A stretch of DNA of 34,515 nucleotides, taken from positions 1 through 34,515 of the forward strand of contig JAGQNO010000005.1 of NCBI GenBank assembly GCA_020428025.1, read 5' to 3'. The stretch is from Candidatus Saccharimonadota bacterium. GTDB taxonomy: Bacteria > Patescibacteriota > Saccharimonadia > Saccharimonadales > UBA4665. The notes beneath the pieces are model-generated. The model saw only the letters and a list, made by a program, of their open reading frames with translations, had not been told where the DNA came from and searched no databases. Positions 14,764 through 23,633 of the stretch are shown piece by piece; positions within the stretch are counted from its first letter, which is position 1; each line of letters begins with the position of its first letter. The translations under genes were made by a program, and so were the position numbers.

Positions 14764-14785
14764 GAGGCCGCGTGGGGGCCATTAA
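14764..14785 (+). promoter_or_regulatory. Structured element in the secA leader
   Basis: GAGGCCGC (14764-14771) is followed by GGGGGCC and ATTAA. GGCC at 14766-14769 can pair with GGCC at 14777-14780. The greA leader has the same order: GAGGCCGC, a second GGCC, then ATTAA. Confidence 0.35.
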
Positions 14786-14809
14786 TACGGGGGTAACCAA
14801 CGTACCATA

Positions 14810-17422
14810 ATGCACACTGTTTTTAAAAAAATTCTGGGCGATCCACAAATCAAGACGCTAAAGCGCCTAAACAAGCGCGTCAAAGAGGTCAATGCCTTAG
14901 CAGACAAATACCAAGCTATGACAGATAAGGAGCTGCAGAATCAGACCGCAGTTCTTAAAAAAAGATTAACTAAAAAAGGCCAGACATTAGACACTATCTT
15001 GCCGGATGCCTTTGCTGTTGTTCGTGAGGCGGCCACAAGAACCATTGGCCAACGGCACTATGATGTCCAGCTGGTCGGCGGTATGGTCCTGCACGAGGGC
15101 GCCGTGGCAGAAATGAAAACCGGTGAGGGTAAAACCCTAATGGCTACCCTGGCTGTCTACCTAAACGCCTTAACAGAAAAGGGCGTGCACGTGGTTACGG
15201 TTAACGATTACCTAGCTCAGCGCGACGCCGGCTGGATGGGCCAGGTTAGTCATTTTCTAGGCCTTTCAACAGGGGTCATTAAAGCAGACCACAGCTACAT
15301 CTACGACCCTTCGTTTACCAGTGATGAACACCAAGACCCACGCATGAAAAACCTAAAGCCGTGTTCTCGCCAGGACGCTTACAAAGCAGACATCACCTAC
15401 GGCACCAACAACGAATTCGGCTTTGACTACCTCCGCGATAACATGGTCCGCGAGGTTGATCAGCTCCGCCAAAGAGAGCTCAACTTTGCCATCGTGGACG
15501 AGGTGGACTCCATCTTAATCGATGAAGCCCGCACGCCGCTGATTATTAGCGCCCCCAGCGTCACCCCCGGCAATGCTTACGACCAGTTTGCTAAAGTGGT
15601 CCGTCAGCTGGTTAAAGAAAAAGATTTTGAAGTAGATGAAAAGCGCAAACAGGTCATCCTAACAGATAAGGGCGTAGACAAAATGGAGAAGGCACTGGGC
15701 TTAGACAACCTGTACGCCTCTAGCAACATCCGCACCATTTACCACTTACAGCAGGCGCTCCGGGCGCAGGCGCTATTCCATCGGGATAAAGATTACGTGG
15801 TCACCAAAGAAGGGGAAGTCGTTATTGTGGACGAGTTTACCGGTCGTTTGTTGGCAGGCCGCCGCTACAACGAGGGGCTGCACCAAGCCATAGAGGCCAA
15901 AGAGGGTGTAGAAGTGCAGCAAGAGTCCATGACACTGGCCAGCATTTCTTTCCAGAACTACTTCCGTCTCTACAAAAAATTATCCGGCATGACCGGTACG
16001 GCTCTGACGGAAGCGGAAGAGTTCCACCAAATTTACAAGCTCAATGTAGTTTCCATTCCGCCTAACCGCCCCATTGCGCGCACAGACAAGGCTGACCGCA
16101 TTTACCGCACGGAAAAGATTAAAACCAATGCCATTGTTAAAGAAGTAAAAATGTTGCACACCAAGGGGCAGCCGGTCCTGATTGGTACTGCTAGCATTGA
16201 GAAAAACGAAGCCATTGGCGCCGCGCTGGCTAAGGCCGGCATTCCTCACCAAGTTCTAAACGCCAAGAACAACGAGGGAGAGGCCGCCATTGTGGCCAAA
16301 GCCGGTCAGCCTGGCGCTGTTACGTTGGCTACCAACATTGCCGGCCGCGGTACGGACATTGTACTGGGAGAAGGCGTTAAAGAGCTGGGCGGCCTGTTTG
16401 TCTTGGGTTCAGAGCGGCACGAGTCGCGCCGTATAGACAACCAGCTCCGTGGCCGCGCCGGCCGGCAGGGAGACCCCGGCACTACCCAATTCTTTGTAAG
16501 CACAGAAGACGATCTTATGCGCATCTTTGGCGCGGACCGCATCGGCTCCGTTATGGCCCGCCTCAGCGCCGATGATGACACACCCATTGAAAACCGGGTC
16601 ATTAGTCGGTCTCTAGAAAAAGCCCAAGAACGGGTAGAGGGTTACAACTTTGACCAACGTAAAAGTGTGGTCCAATACGACGACGTCATGAACCGTCACC
16701 GCAAGGCCGTCTACGCCATGCGCCGCGACATTCTAACTCAGGCCGATGTTTCTAAGCGCATCAAAGTGCTGATAGATGAAGAAGCCCACGCTCTGGCCAC
16801 CAGCCCGCTGCTGATGAGCGACCAACTAGAGGACGTAGTGCGGGAAGTCTTCCCGCTGGACGACAAGCAGCTAGACAAGCTGTTTGATAATAATGCCGCT
16901 GATTTTGAATCGGCTCTTAAAAAAGCTGCTCAAGATTTGTACAAGGGGCGGGAAACTGCCTTTACTCCAGAAATCATGCGCCGCGTAGAGGCGGATATTT
17001 ATCTGCAGGTGCTGGACAACCTCTGGATGCAGCACCTAGAAAACATGGACCACCTTAGGGAAGGTATCCACTGGATTAGCGTCGGTCAGCGCGACCCGTT
17101 GGTAGAATATCGCAGCCGCGGCCAGCTGCTGTTTGATGAAATGCAACTTCAGCTGCGCCACGACATTGTCCGCGCCCTCATGCATGCCCAGCCGGTTGAC
17201 CTAGCGGCCGCACCGGTAGAGACAGAATTAACCCTAGCCGCCCGTGCGTCTGTAGATAATGCATCGCAAATCAACCAAGGCGGGGAAGAGTTTGACGCTA
17301 GCGACTTTAGCGGTAAATCGGCAAAACAGGCCACGCAGCCCAAGTCCAAGCAGCAGGGTCAACGCAAAAAAGCCCGCAAAACAGAGCGCAAGCGTAAAAC
17401 TGCTGCCCGCAAGAGGAAATAA
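14810..17422 (+). CDS. secA: Preprotein translocase ATPase SecA
   Basis: 870 residues. SecA drives unfolded preproteins through SecYEG using ATP. Walker A is AEMKTGEGKT (about residue 100), Walker B/DEAD is IVDEVDSILIDEARTPLIIS, then the preprotein cross-linking domain, NBD2 with AGRGTDIVLGEGVKELGGL and RQGDPGTTQFF, and the helical scaffold/wing (VEGYNFDQRKSVVQYDDVMN; IYLQVLDNLWMQHLENMDHL). The usual C-terminal zinc motif (CxCxSGxxxxxCH) is absent; instead the last 30 or so residues are almost all Lys, Arg and Gln (QGQRKKARKTERKRKTAARK). It has its own promoter and a 55-nt leader. An M16 peptidase and prfB follow in the same operon. Confidence 0.97.
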   Translation: MHTVFKKILGDPQIKTLKRLNKRVKEVNALADKYQAMTDKELQNQTAVLKKRLTKKGQTLDTILPDAFAVVREAATRTIGQRHYDVQLVGGMVLHEGAVAEMKTGEGKTLMATLAVYLNALTEKGVHVVTVNDYLAQRDAGWMGQVSHFLGLSTGVIKADHSYIYDPSFTSDEHQDPRMKNLKPCSRQDAYKADITYGTNNEFGFDYLRDNMVREVDQLRQRELNFAIVDEVDSILIDEARTPLIISAPSVTPGNAYDQFAKVVRQLVKEKDFEVDEKRKQVILTDKGVDKMEKALGLDNLYASSNIRTIYHLQQALRAQALFHRDKDYVVTKEGEVVIVDEFTGRLLAGRRYNEGLHQAIEAKEGVEVQQESMTLASISFQNYFRLYKKLSGMTGTALTEAEEFHQIYKLNVVSIPPNRPIARTDKADRIYRTEKIKTNAIVKEVKMLHTKGQPVLIGTASIEKNEAIGAALAKAGIPHQVLNAKNNEGEAAIVAKAGQPGAVTLATNIAGRGTDIVLGEGVKELGGLFVLGSERHESRRIDNQLRGRAGRQGDPGTTQFFVSTEDDLMRIFGADRIGSVMARLSADDDTPIENRVISRSLEKAQERVEGYNFDQRKSVVQYDDVMNRHRKAVYAMRRDILTQADVSKRIKVLIDEEAHALATSPLLMSDQLEDVVREVFPLDDKQLDKLFDNNAADFESALKKAAQDLYKGRETAFTPEIMRRVEADIYLQVLDNLWMQHLENMDHLREGIHWISVGQRDPLVEYRSRGQLLFDEMQLQLRHDIVRALMHAQPVDLAAAPVETELTLAARASVDNASQINQGGEEFDASDFSGKSAKQATQPKSKQQGQRKKARKTERKRKTAARKRK

Positions 17423-17423
17423 T

Positions 17424-18716
17424 TTGAAACATACCGTATCGGAAATCGCCCTAAAAACTGGCGCCCGTGGCCTATTTATAGACATTCCTGATACAGAGGT
17501 CATGACGTTTCAACTTAACTTCCGGGCCGGGGAATACCTGGTTTTGCCAGAAAAATACGAGGCGCCGCACCTTATGGAGCATGTGCTGCTTGGCGCCAAC
17601 GAACTCATTCCGCGGGCCCGCGATTTTCAGGCAGAGCTAGAAAAGAACGGTGCCTATTCTAATGCCAGCACCAGCTGTTACGACATTACCTACGAGGCCG
17701 AGTGCGCCGATTTTGAGTGGGACCGCATCTTAGGCCTCATGCTGGCTGCCATTACTCGGCCACTGTTTCTAGAAGAAGAATTTAAGTCCGAGTTTGGTAA
17801 CGTGCAAGAAGAAATGGCTGCGCGGTCCAACAACCACTTTAGGCGGCTGAGCCTAGAGATGCGCCAAGCGTTTGGCCTTGTGGCCAAGCCAGATGCCGAG
17901 CGCTTGCGCATCATGGACAATGTTAGTGTAGAGGATGTGCGCAACCACTACCAGCTGACGCACTTTTCTCCCAACATGCGATTTGTCATTGCCGGCCAAC
18001 TGCCGCCGGAGCGCCGCGAGCACATTATTAATCTGTTAGAACAGGTGGATTTGCCCACGGAAGGCAAGCGCTTTGAGCTCCCGCACGAACTGCCAGTCGG
18101 CCTCAAAAAGCCCATTTACGTAGCCAACGACACCGTAGAAAACCTGTATTTTTACATAGACACCTTTACCAAGCAGCGCCTGACAGACGCCGAGTCCGAC
18201 GCGCTCAACCTGGCCAACGTGCTGCTCACAGAAACACTATATTCCCGTATTTTGGGCACCGCCCGCGAGCGCGGCCTGGTCTACGGCATGAACAGCGGCG
18301 TCAGCCAAACACGCGGCTCCAGCAACTGGTGGTTTGGCGCGCAGGTATCAGACAAAAACATCGAGCCACTACTAGGCATTATTAGACACGAGCTAGAACG
18401 CCTTATGAATGGCGATATTTCCCCCGCCGATTTAACCACCATTAAGCAGTACGCCCTAGGCCGCCATCAACGCGGCGCCCAGCGCGCCGCAGACACAGCC
18501 GATGCCTACGCTCAGCGCTATTTCTTTGACGGCGTCATAGAAAATTATTACCAAGTACCAGAACGCATAGAAGCCGTAACTAAAGACCAGATTGTGGCAG
18601 TCTGCCGCGCCATGTTTAAAGATGCCGTCTGGGGCTTTGGCGTCTTGGGCAGCTGTGGCTCGGACTATGCCGCCAAGCTGCAGCAACAGTTGGCGCCGCT
18701 CTGGGAGGGCAAGTAA
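17424..18716 (+). CDS. M16 family zinc peptidase
   Basis: 430 residues from TTG 17424, one nt after the secA stop, chosen because AGAGGA lies 8 nt upstream and longer in-frame starts lie inside secA. The inverted zinc motif HLMEH (H49, E52, H53) is followed by E130 in NVQEEMAARSN, the expected distance for the third ligand. The C-terminal half contains the second M16 lobe with RERGLVYGMNSG, the usual (R/Y) substrate-binding region. No signal peptide, so probably cytoplasmic. M16 proteins degrade peptides; position between secA and prfB suggests co-expression with secretion and translation, but the substrate is unknown. Confidence 0.9.
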   Translation: MKHTVSEIALKTGARGLFIDIPDTEVMTFQLNFRAGEYLVLPEKYEAPHLMEHVLLGANELIPRARDFQAELEKNGAYSNASTSCYDITYEAECADFEWDRILGLMLAAITRPLFLEEEFKSEFGNVQEEMAARSNNHFRRLSLEMRQAFGLVAKPDAERLRIMDNVSVEDVRNHYQLTHFSPNMRFVIAGQLPPERREHIINLLEQVDLPTEGKRFELPHELPVGLKKPIYVANDTVENLYFYIDTFTKQRLTDAESDALNLANVLLTETLYSRILGTARERGLVYGMNSGVSQTRGSSNWWFGAQVSDKNIEPLLGIIRHELERLMNGDISPADLTTIKQYALGRHQRGAQRAADTADAYAQRYFFDGVIENYYQVPERIEAVTKDQIVAVCRAMFKDAVWGFGVLGSCGSDYAAKLQQQLAPLWEGK

Positions 18717-19781
18717 ATGTCGCTCCTGGCCGATGTCCAGGCCGCCTGTGACCAGCTTAAAATAGATGCTCTAGCCGCGGAGCTAGCCGCGCTGCAAACA
18801 GAGGCGGCAGCGCCGGATTTTTGGCAGACCGCGACTGACCCGCAGGCGGTCATGCAGCAAATCGCCAAGCTAGAAGCGCGCACTGCGCCGTGGTTAAGTT
18901 TGCGTCAGTCTGCCACAGACCTAGAGGAACTATCCGCACTGGGGGACTCGTCCATGCAGGCAGAGCTCAATCAGCAAACGGCCGCTTTGACCACGCAGTT
19001 TGAGTCCCTAAAAAAAGACCTACAGTTTAGCGGCCCCTACGACGACCACGACGCCGTACTGACCCTGAGCGCCGGCGCCGGCGGCACCGACGCCCAAGAC
19101 TGGACCCAGATGTTATTTAGAATGTATCAGCGCTGGGCAGACGCCTCGGGCTATAAAACTACGCTGGTGGAAGAATCGGCTGGGGAAGAGGCGGGGCTAA
19201 AATCTGCCACCCTGGAAATTAGCGGCCCGTTTGCTTACGGCAAACTCAAGAGCGAGCACGGCGTGCACCGCCTAGTGCGGCTGAGCCCGTTTAACGCAGA
19301 GAGCCGCGAGACCAGTTTTGCAAAAGTAGAAATCACCCCCCAAATAGACCGCCCTGAAGAAGTCCAACTAGATGACAAAGACCTTAAAATCGATGTCTAC
19401 CGCGCCGGCGGCCACGGCGGCCAATCAGTTAACACTACAGATAGCGCCGTACGCGTGACACACCTGCCCACCGGCTTGGTGGTGGCAATCCAGAACGAGC
19501 GCAGCCAGCTTCAAAACCGCGAAACAGCCCTAGCTATTTTGCGCGGTCGATTAGCGCAGCTGCAGCTAGAGCAGCACGCCGCCAATCTAGAAGACTTGCG
19601 CGGCCCCTCAGAGCAGGCAGCTTGGGGTAACCAGATTAGAAGCTACGTGCTGCATCCTTATAAACAGGTTAAAGATTTGCGCACTGGACATACATCGTCT
19701 GACCCGGATAAGGTTTTGGACGGGGAACTGGAGCCGTTTATGCAGGCGTATCTAGACGACACAATAGCAAAACTTGCATAA
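18717..19781 (+). CDS. prfB: Peptide chain release factor 2 (RF2)
   Basis: 354 residues. RF2 ends translation at UAA and UGA. The anticodon-like SPF tripeptide is present in HRLVRLSPFNAESR, and the catalytic GGQ in RAGGHGGQSVNTTDSAVRV. The gene is one open frame: the programmed +1 frameshift (in-frame TGA near codon 26) seen in many bacteria is absent. The start ATG directly follows the M16 stop (TAAATG). Presence of RF2, together with TGA stops at several genes in the window, supports the standard genetic code. Confidence 0.95.
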   Translation: MSLLADVQAACDQLKIDALAAELAALQTEAAAPDFWQTATDPQAVMQQIAKLEARTAPWLSLRQSATDLEELSALGDSSMQAELNQQTAALTTQFESLKKDLQFSGPYDDHDAVLTLSAGAGGTDAQDWTQMLFRMYQRWADASGYKTTLVEESAGEEAGLKSATLEISGPFAYGKLKSEHGVHRLVRLSPFNAESRETSFAKVEITPQIDRPEEVQLDDKDLKIDVYRAGGHGGQSVNTTDSAVRVTHLPTGLVVAIQNERSQLQNRETALAILRGRLAQLQLEQHAANLEDLRGPSEQAAWGNQIRSYVLHPYKQVKDLRTGHTSSDPDKVLDGELEPFMQAYLDDTIAKLA

Positions 19782-19787
19782 ATATGC

Positions 19788-19793
19788 TATAAT
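19788..19793 (+). promoter_or_regulatory. -10 box for the 19803 gene (leaderless type)
   Basis: TGC-TATAAT ends 9 nt before the ATG at 19803, 6 nt after the prfB stop. Confidence 0.6.
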
Positions 19794-19802
19794 ACACAAA
19801 TA

Positions 19803-20459
19803 ATGAGTGAGTTACATCAGGCGCTTGGCGCTCCTGTTACGGGGCGTCATGCAAGGCAGCTAGCCTATTACTATGGTTATGGCCAGGAGTATCCCCAGGG
19901 TATAGAAGCACTCATGGGTGACATTCCGGCATGTGCAAACGTTATTGACGTTGGGAGCGGCATATCTAATCTTGGTATAACTGTTGCCCGGAATCGGCCG
20001 GATATAACATGGGTAAATTATGATTTTGGTTATCATTTACCAGAGAACATACAGCGGCTTGGCGCCGTTCCACCTAATGTTTATATTGAGCCGGGTGATA
20101 TCACCCAACCTCTTAAGCAAGAATTATTAATGTCGTTTGATAATGTTTTTTCATACTATTTGTTGCCGCATCTCTCTTTAGAAGAGAATAAAACTCCAGC
20201 AGCGGCGGCTGCAGTCAACATGCTGCAATTACTCAAAATGGATGGCTTACTCCAGGTTGGTCCCACGGAGTTTGACTTTGATAAGTTGGAGGGAGCAGTC
20301 GTAAAGATGAGGAAACCAGAGAATGCCCAAAAAACAGCAGCAGCCATTGATACATTGGTGGCTTCAACTATGATGCCGCCCAGAGTCGTTAACACACATC
20401 TAAACTCGAATAGACGTGGCTTAGAACGTTACCGTGGTATTGCCGCCCTACAAGGATAG
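19803..20459 (+). CDS. Class I SAM-dependent methyltransferase-like protein
   Basis: 218 residues. Motif I is NVIDVGSGISNLGITVARN (about residues 46-64), the acidic loop follows in ITWVNYDFGYHLPENI, and a motif IV-like DNVFSYYLLPHLSLEE is present, so a Rossmann-fold methyltransferase is likely. The substrate is not apparent. The gene is more AT-rich than prfB and may have a different origin. It has its own leaderless-type promoter. Its stop lies 1 nt from the stop of the convergent secreted-protein gene. Confidence 0.75.
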   Translation: MSELHQALGAPVTGRHARQLAYYYGYGQEYPQGIEALMGDIPACANVIDVGSGISNLGITVARNRPDITWVNYDFGYHLPENIQRLGAVPPNVYIEPGDITQPLKQELLMSFDNVFSYYLLPHLSLEENKTPAAAAAVNMLQLLKMDGLLQVGPTEFDFDKLEGAVVKMRKPENAQKTAAAIDTLVASTMMPPRVVNTHLNSNRRGLERYRGIAALQG

Positions 20460-20460
20460 C

Positions 20461-21711
20461 CTAGAACGTCCCCGTAGCAATCACCGCCATGTTGGCGGTG
20501 TAAATACCCGCCGCTGTGGTGTTGCTGGCGGTGGCGGCAAATTTCCAGGTGTTCATGACATTATCCGTTGGCCCGGTACTAGAGACTACGCGGCTGCCAA
20601 AGGTAGTGGTGGCGTTGGCGCCGCTGGTAGTGGTGTCCATGCCGTAGTAGCCTAATGAGCCGTCGCCATCGTACGGTGCATTGGTTGTTACGTTGGCGCT
20701 GCTTGGAACCGATAAGCCCAGTGCCGCAGTGCCCGCCGCCATAGCACTGGCAGGCGTGGTGGCAGCTCCAGCAAAAACAGGTGGGATGCCGCAGGTGGTG
20801 CCGCCGTCTACGCTTAGGCCGCCACAAGCGTTGTTGTTGTGAATCCTAATAATCACGCCGTGTAGGGCATTAGTAGAGACAAAGCTGTACACCTGGTTGG
20901 TGTCTACTGAGCCGGCGTCCAAGACGTTATTGGGGCCGTGACCCAGGGTAATAGCCGGGCTGGTGGCGGCGGCGTCCGCGCAGTCGGTTGGAGCAGTTTG
21001 TGTGGGCGGGGTGGTGGTGCCCAGCATGCAAAAGGTCAATGTTTCCTGGACCTTGGCGGTAATCTGAACAATTTGGGCGGTGCTGAGCGCAAAGCCGCCA
21101 TAGTCCTGGTAGGAGCCAGGGGTATCGTGGCCGTAGGTAGCAATATCACCGGTGTCACTGGTGTACGTTAAGAGTCGACCATAAAAGGTGCCTACAGTGG
21201 ATGGGTTGGTCACGCCGGTGATGGCAAAGGTATAAAGTGTGCCGGCAGTGACCGCTAGGCCAGTGGAGTTGGTGAGCTTGAGCGTCTGACCACTATTAAC
21301 AGAAGTGGCTGTCCAGCCACTGCCAATGCCAGTGGCAGTAATGGCGCTTTCCGTATTATTGGCAGTGTCCATAGCTGGGGTGGTGCCCAGGGTAAAGCTA
21401 GTTGGCTTAGAACAGGAGACATCGCCGATGAGCGGCGTGCCCGCACCGTCACAGATGTCTAAGACGATACCTTTCATGGTATACGATGTTGCTGCCTTAA
21501 AGGTGACGCGGTAGGTTGCGTTGGTGCCGCTGCCCACGCCGCTGGTTATGGCGCCGCCACTGGCACCGTTATCGCTCAGGCGGATTGATCGTTCTGGCGT
21601 TAGACCGCCGGCGGCGGCTGCCCAGACCTGCTCAGCTGTTGTAGCCAACAAAAAGACACTGGCAACAAGAGTCCAGACGATGTGGCGACCGACAACAGAT
21701 ATATTTCGCAT
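20461..21711 (-). CDS. Secreted Thr/Ala/Gly-rich surface protein
   Basis: 416 residues on the minus strand. A signal peptide (residues about 1-32, with VWTLVASVFLLATTAEQVWA before AAAGG) leads to a Thr-, Ser-, Ala- and Gly-rich, beta-type extracellular region with few charges. Cysteine pairs occur (DICDGAGTP / GDVSCSK; NNACGG / GGTTCGI). The end, ASNTTAAGIYTANMAVIATG, resembles the C-terminal strand common in secreted proteins of this phylum. No sortase motif is visible. It could be a cell-surface or pilus-associated subunit for host contact; that is inference. It is divergent from ftsE. Confidence 0.75.
   Translation of the reverse strand: MRNISVVGRHIVWTLVASVFLLATTAEQVWAAAAGGLTPERSIRLSDNGASGGAITSGVGSGTNATYRVTFKAATSYTMKGIVLDICDGAGTPLIGDVSCSKPTSFTLGTTPAMDTANNTESAITATGIGSGWTATSVNSGQTLKLTNSTGLAVTAGTLYTFAITGVTNPSTVGTFYGRLLTYTSDTGDIATYGHDTPGSYQDYGGFALSTAQIVQITAKVQETLTFCMLGTTTPPTQTAPTDCADAAATSPAITLGHGPNNVLDAGSVDTNQVYSFVSTNALHGVIIRIHNNNACGGLSVDGGTTCGIPPVFAGAATTPASAMAAGTAALGLSVPSSANVTTNAPYDGDGSLGYYGMDTTTSGANATTTFGSRVVSSTGPTDNVMNTWKFAATASNTTAAGIYTANMAVIATGTF
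20482..20500. repeat. Hairpin at the convergent gene ends
   Basis: CACCGCC and GGCGGTG form a 7-bp perfect stem around a 5-nt loop, 22 nt past the methyltransferase stop and inside the last codons of the secreted-protein gene. No U-tract follows. It may stop transcripts from either side, but could also be chance in a coding region. Confidence 0.3.
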
Positions 21712-21728
21712 GATTAATGCTCATGTTT

Positions 21729-21734
21729 AGTATA
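21729..21734 (-). promoter_or_regulatory. -10 box of the secreted-protein gene
   Basis: TATACT on the minus strand, ending 17 nt before the ATG at 21711; a short leader of about 10 nt is expected. Confidence 0.45.
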
Positions 21735-21765
21735 CGATTTTATGTTGGTCCACGTCCACTGCCTG

Positions 21766-21804
21766 ATATAGACTATAGTCGATAATATAGATCATGGTCT
21801 ATAT
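21766..21804. promoter_or_regulatory. Cluster of inverted repeats between divergent genes
   Basis: ATATAGAC (21766-21773) is mirrored by GTCTATAT (21797-21804). Inside lie the perfect palindrome GACTATAGTC (21771-21780) and ATATAGA (21785-21791), which also pairs with TCTATAT. The cluster lies between the divergent secreted-protein and ftsE promoters, where an operator would be expected. Confidence 0.4.
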
Positions 21805-21853
21805 GCGGCGCCAGATAGCCTGTGCGATTAAGCGAGCCGTAAGCCCCTTATGC

Positions 21854-21859
21854 TACAAT
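21854..21859 (+). promoter_or_regulatory. -10 box of ftsE (leaderless type)
   Basis: TGC-TACAAT ends 7 nt before the ftsE ATG. Confidence 0.6.
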
Positions 21860-21866
21860 AAAAACA

Positions 21867-22628
21867 ATGATTCTACTGGATAGGGTAAGCAAAACATATA
21901 GTAAGGCCATGGGGCCGTCTCTGGACCGCATAAGTCTGCATGTAGAGCCCAAGGAATTTGTGATTGTGGTGGGGCAGTCCGGCGCTGGTAAAACCACCTT
22001 GCTGCGCCTTCTAACTAGAGAAGAGCGTCCCACCAGCGGCAAAATCGTGATTGGCGGGATTGACTACGATAAATTAAAAGACCGCGACATTCCGCTGCTC
22101 AGAAGAAAAATTGGTGTGGTCTTCCAGGACTTTAAGCTGCTACCTAACCGCACGGTGTTTGAAAACGTGGCCTTTGCGCTGGAAATCGTAGGTATGGGCA
22201 AGAAAGAAATTGAGCATACCGTGCCTAAGGTGCTCGATATCGTCAATTTAAAGGGCAAAGAAAAGTTTATGCCCCAACAGCTGTCTGGCGGCGAGCGCCA
22301 GCGTGTGGCCATTGCTCGCGCCATTGTGCGCCAGCCACGCATTTTAATTGCCGATGAGCCCACCGGCAACCTAGACCCCAAACACGCCTGGGACGTTATT
22401 AGAGTTCTAGAAAAAATTAACAGATATGGCACCACCGTGCTGCTCACAACGCACAACCAAGAAATCGTTAATAAATTGCAGCGGCGGGTCGTGACATTGC
22501 GGCACGGTAAAGTCCTCAGCGACCGCGCCAACTCTGGCTACACGCTTTCAGACACGGATGACGATGGCATTATAGACCAGCAAACGCGCGCGGGCAGGCC
22601 CAGCGCCCAGAGGATAGGCCGCCTATGA
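21867..22628 (+). CDS. ftsE: Cell division ATP-binding protein FtsE
   Basis: 253 residues. Walker A GQSGAGKT (residues 36-43), Q-loop GVVFQDFKLLPNRTVFENV (FtsE-typical), signature LSGGERQRVAIARA, Walker [14 protein letters not shown] and the H-loop LLTTHNQE. With FtsX it forms a membrane complex that transmits ATP hydrolysis to extracellular peptidoglycan hydrolases during division. A C-terminal extension of about 30 residues (SDTDDDGIIDQQTRAGRPSA) goes beyond the usual 220-230 residues. The TGA stop overlaps ftsX (ATGA). Confidence 0.95.
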   Translation: MILLDRVSKTYSKAMGPSLDRISLHVEPKEFVIVVGQSGAGKTTLLRLLTREERPTSGKIVIGGIDYDKLKDRDIPLLRRKIGVVFQDFKLLPNRTVFENVAFALEIVGMGKKEIEHTVPKVLDIVNLKGKEKFMPQQLSGGERQRVAIARAIVRQPRILIADEPTGNLDPKHAWDVIRVLEKINRYGTTVLLTTHNQEIVNKLQRRVVTLRHGKVLSDRANSGYTLSDTDDDGIIDQQTRAGRPSAQRIGRL

Positions 22629-23569
22629 AGCGCAAATGGATAACCTTTGGTCGGGTGCTGCACACCGGCGTAGTCAACTTTATTAGAAATGCCAGCCTGG
22701 CCATTGCCGCCATGGCGGTTATGGTGGTTACGCTGACCATTGTGCTATTTTCCCTAATTACCAACGCTACGCTTACCAATACTATTGACGATATAGCCTC
22801 TAAGGTCGATGTATCAGTTTTCCTAAAAGACTCTGTAACAGAGGCGCAGGGCAAAGAACTGACAGCTAAAATCAAGCAGCAGCCTAGCGTGCAGAGTGTG
22901 GAGTACCTAAGTAAAGAGCAAGCCTTGGCGGCCTACGTAAAGCAAAATGCCAACAACCAGGCTTTATCGGCGGCTGCTACATTGTCCAATAATCCGATTC
23001 CGGCCACGATTCACGTTAAGCCAAAAGAATTAAAGCAGCTCGGTGCGCTTAAGAATTATTTAACAAGTCCCGCTAATTTGGCACTACAAACAGAGGGGTC
23101 ACCATCGTACTCTGGTGATCGGCAGAAGGCCATAGACAATATCACTAAAGCCACAGAGGCGCTGCGCATGATTGGTATTATTGCGGTCATTGTCTTTGCG
23201 GTTGTTAGTGCGCTCATTATCTTTAACACCATTCAAATGGCCATCTTTAACCGACGCGATGAAATTCAGATTATGCGTCTTTTGGGCGCCAGCAGTAGTT
23301 ATATCCGCGGACCGTTTATTGTAGAGAGCGTTATTTACGGCGTTTTATCGGCAGTTATTTCTGTATTGATTATTAATGCCACGTTTGCCGCCAGTAGCGG
23401 CGCGCTGCAGGCTAGTAGTTTGGGGCTTCTAGATATAAACTATGCTAGCCAGTACTTCACTGATCATTTTCTGCGCTTTTTGGCCATGCAGATTGGAGTG
23501 GGTGTGTTAATTGGGGCTGTATCGTCTTTTATTGCAACGCGGCGCTACCTAAAATTTAAGACTAAGTAG
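22625..23569 (+). CDS. ftsX: Cell division protein FtsX
   Basis: 314 residues. Cytoplasmic N-terminus, a first membrane segment at about 20-45, an extracellular domain (about 50-185, SVEYLSKEQALAAYVKQ is the conserved FtsX ECD motif), then three membrane segments near 190-215, 235-260 and 285-305. NRRDEIQIMRLLGASSSYIR is the conserved loop after the second segment. It relays the FtsE ATPase cycle to a coiled-coil hydrolase; the next gene encodes exactly such a protein. Confidence 0.94.
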   Translation: MKRKWITFGRVLHTGVVNFIRNASLAIAAMAVMVVTLTIVLFSLITNATLTNTIDDIASKVDVSVFLKDSVTEAQGKELTAKIKQQPSVQSVEYLSKEQALAAYVKQNANNQALSAAATLSNNPIPATIHVKPKELKQLGALKNYLTSPANLALQTEGSPSYSGDRQKAIDNITKATEALRMIGIIAVIVFAVVSALIIFNTIQMAIFNRRDEIQIMRLLGASSSYIRGPFIVESVIYGVLSAVISVLIINATFAASSGALQASSLGLLDINYASQYFTDHFLRFLAMQIGVGVLIGAVSSFIATRRYLKFKTK

Positions 23570-23633
23570 TTTCTCAGGTTTTGTCTGTAAGCTGTTTTGG
23601 TAAGGAGGGTTTTAAAGCCTTGACATTTCGTGC

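Noticed and set aside
14585-14848. 87-residue minus-strand ORF across the secA leader
   Set aside because: It covers the secA promoter and start, has no recognisable domain, and overlaps a more credible plus-strand small ORF.
18717-18800. Programmed +1 frameshift in prfB
   Set aside because: The RF2 frame is open from the ATG to the end with normal N-terminal length; there is no in-frame TGA or CTTTGAC slippery site.
20434-21730. Several plus-strand ORFs opposite the secreted-protein gene
   Set aside because: The minus-strand product has a signal peptide and coherent surface-protein composition; the plus-strand frames are low-complexity shadows.
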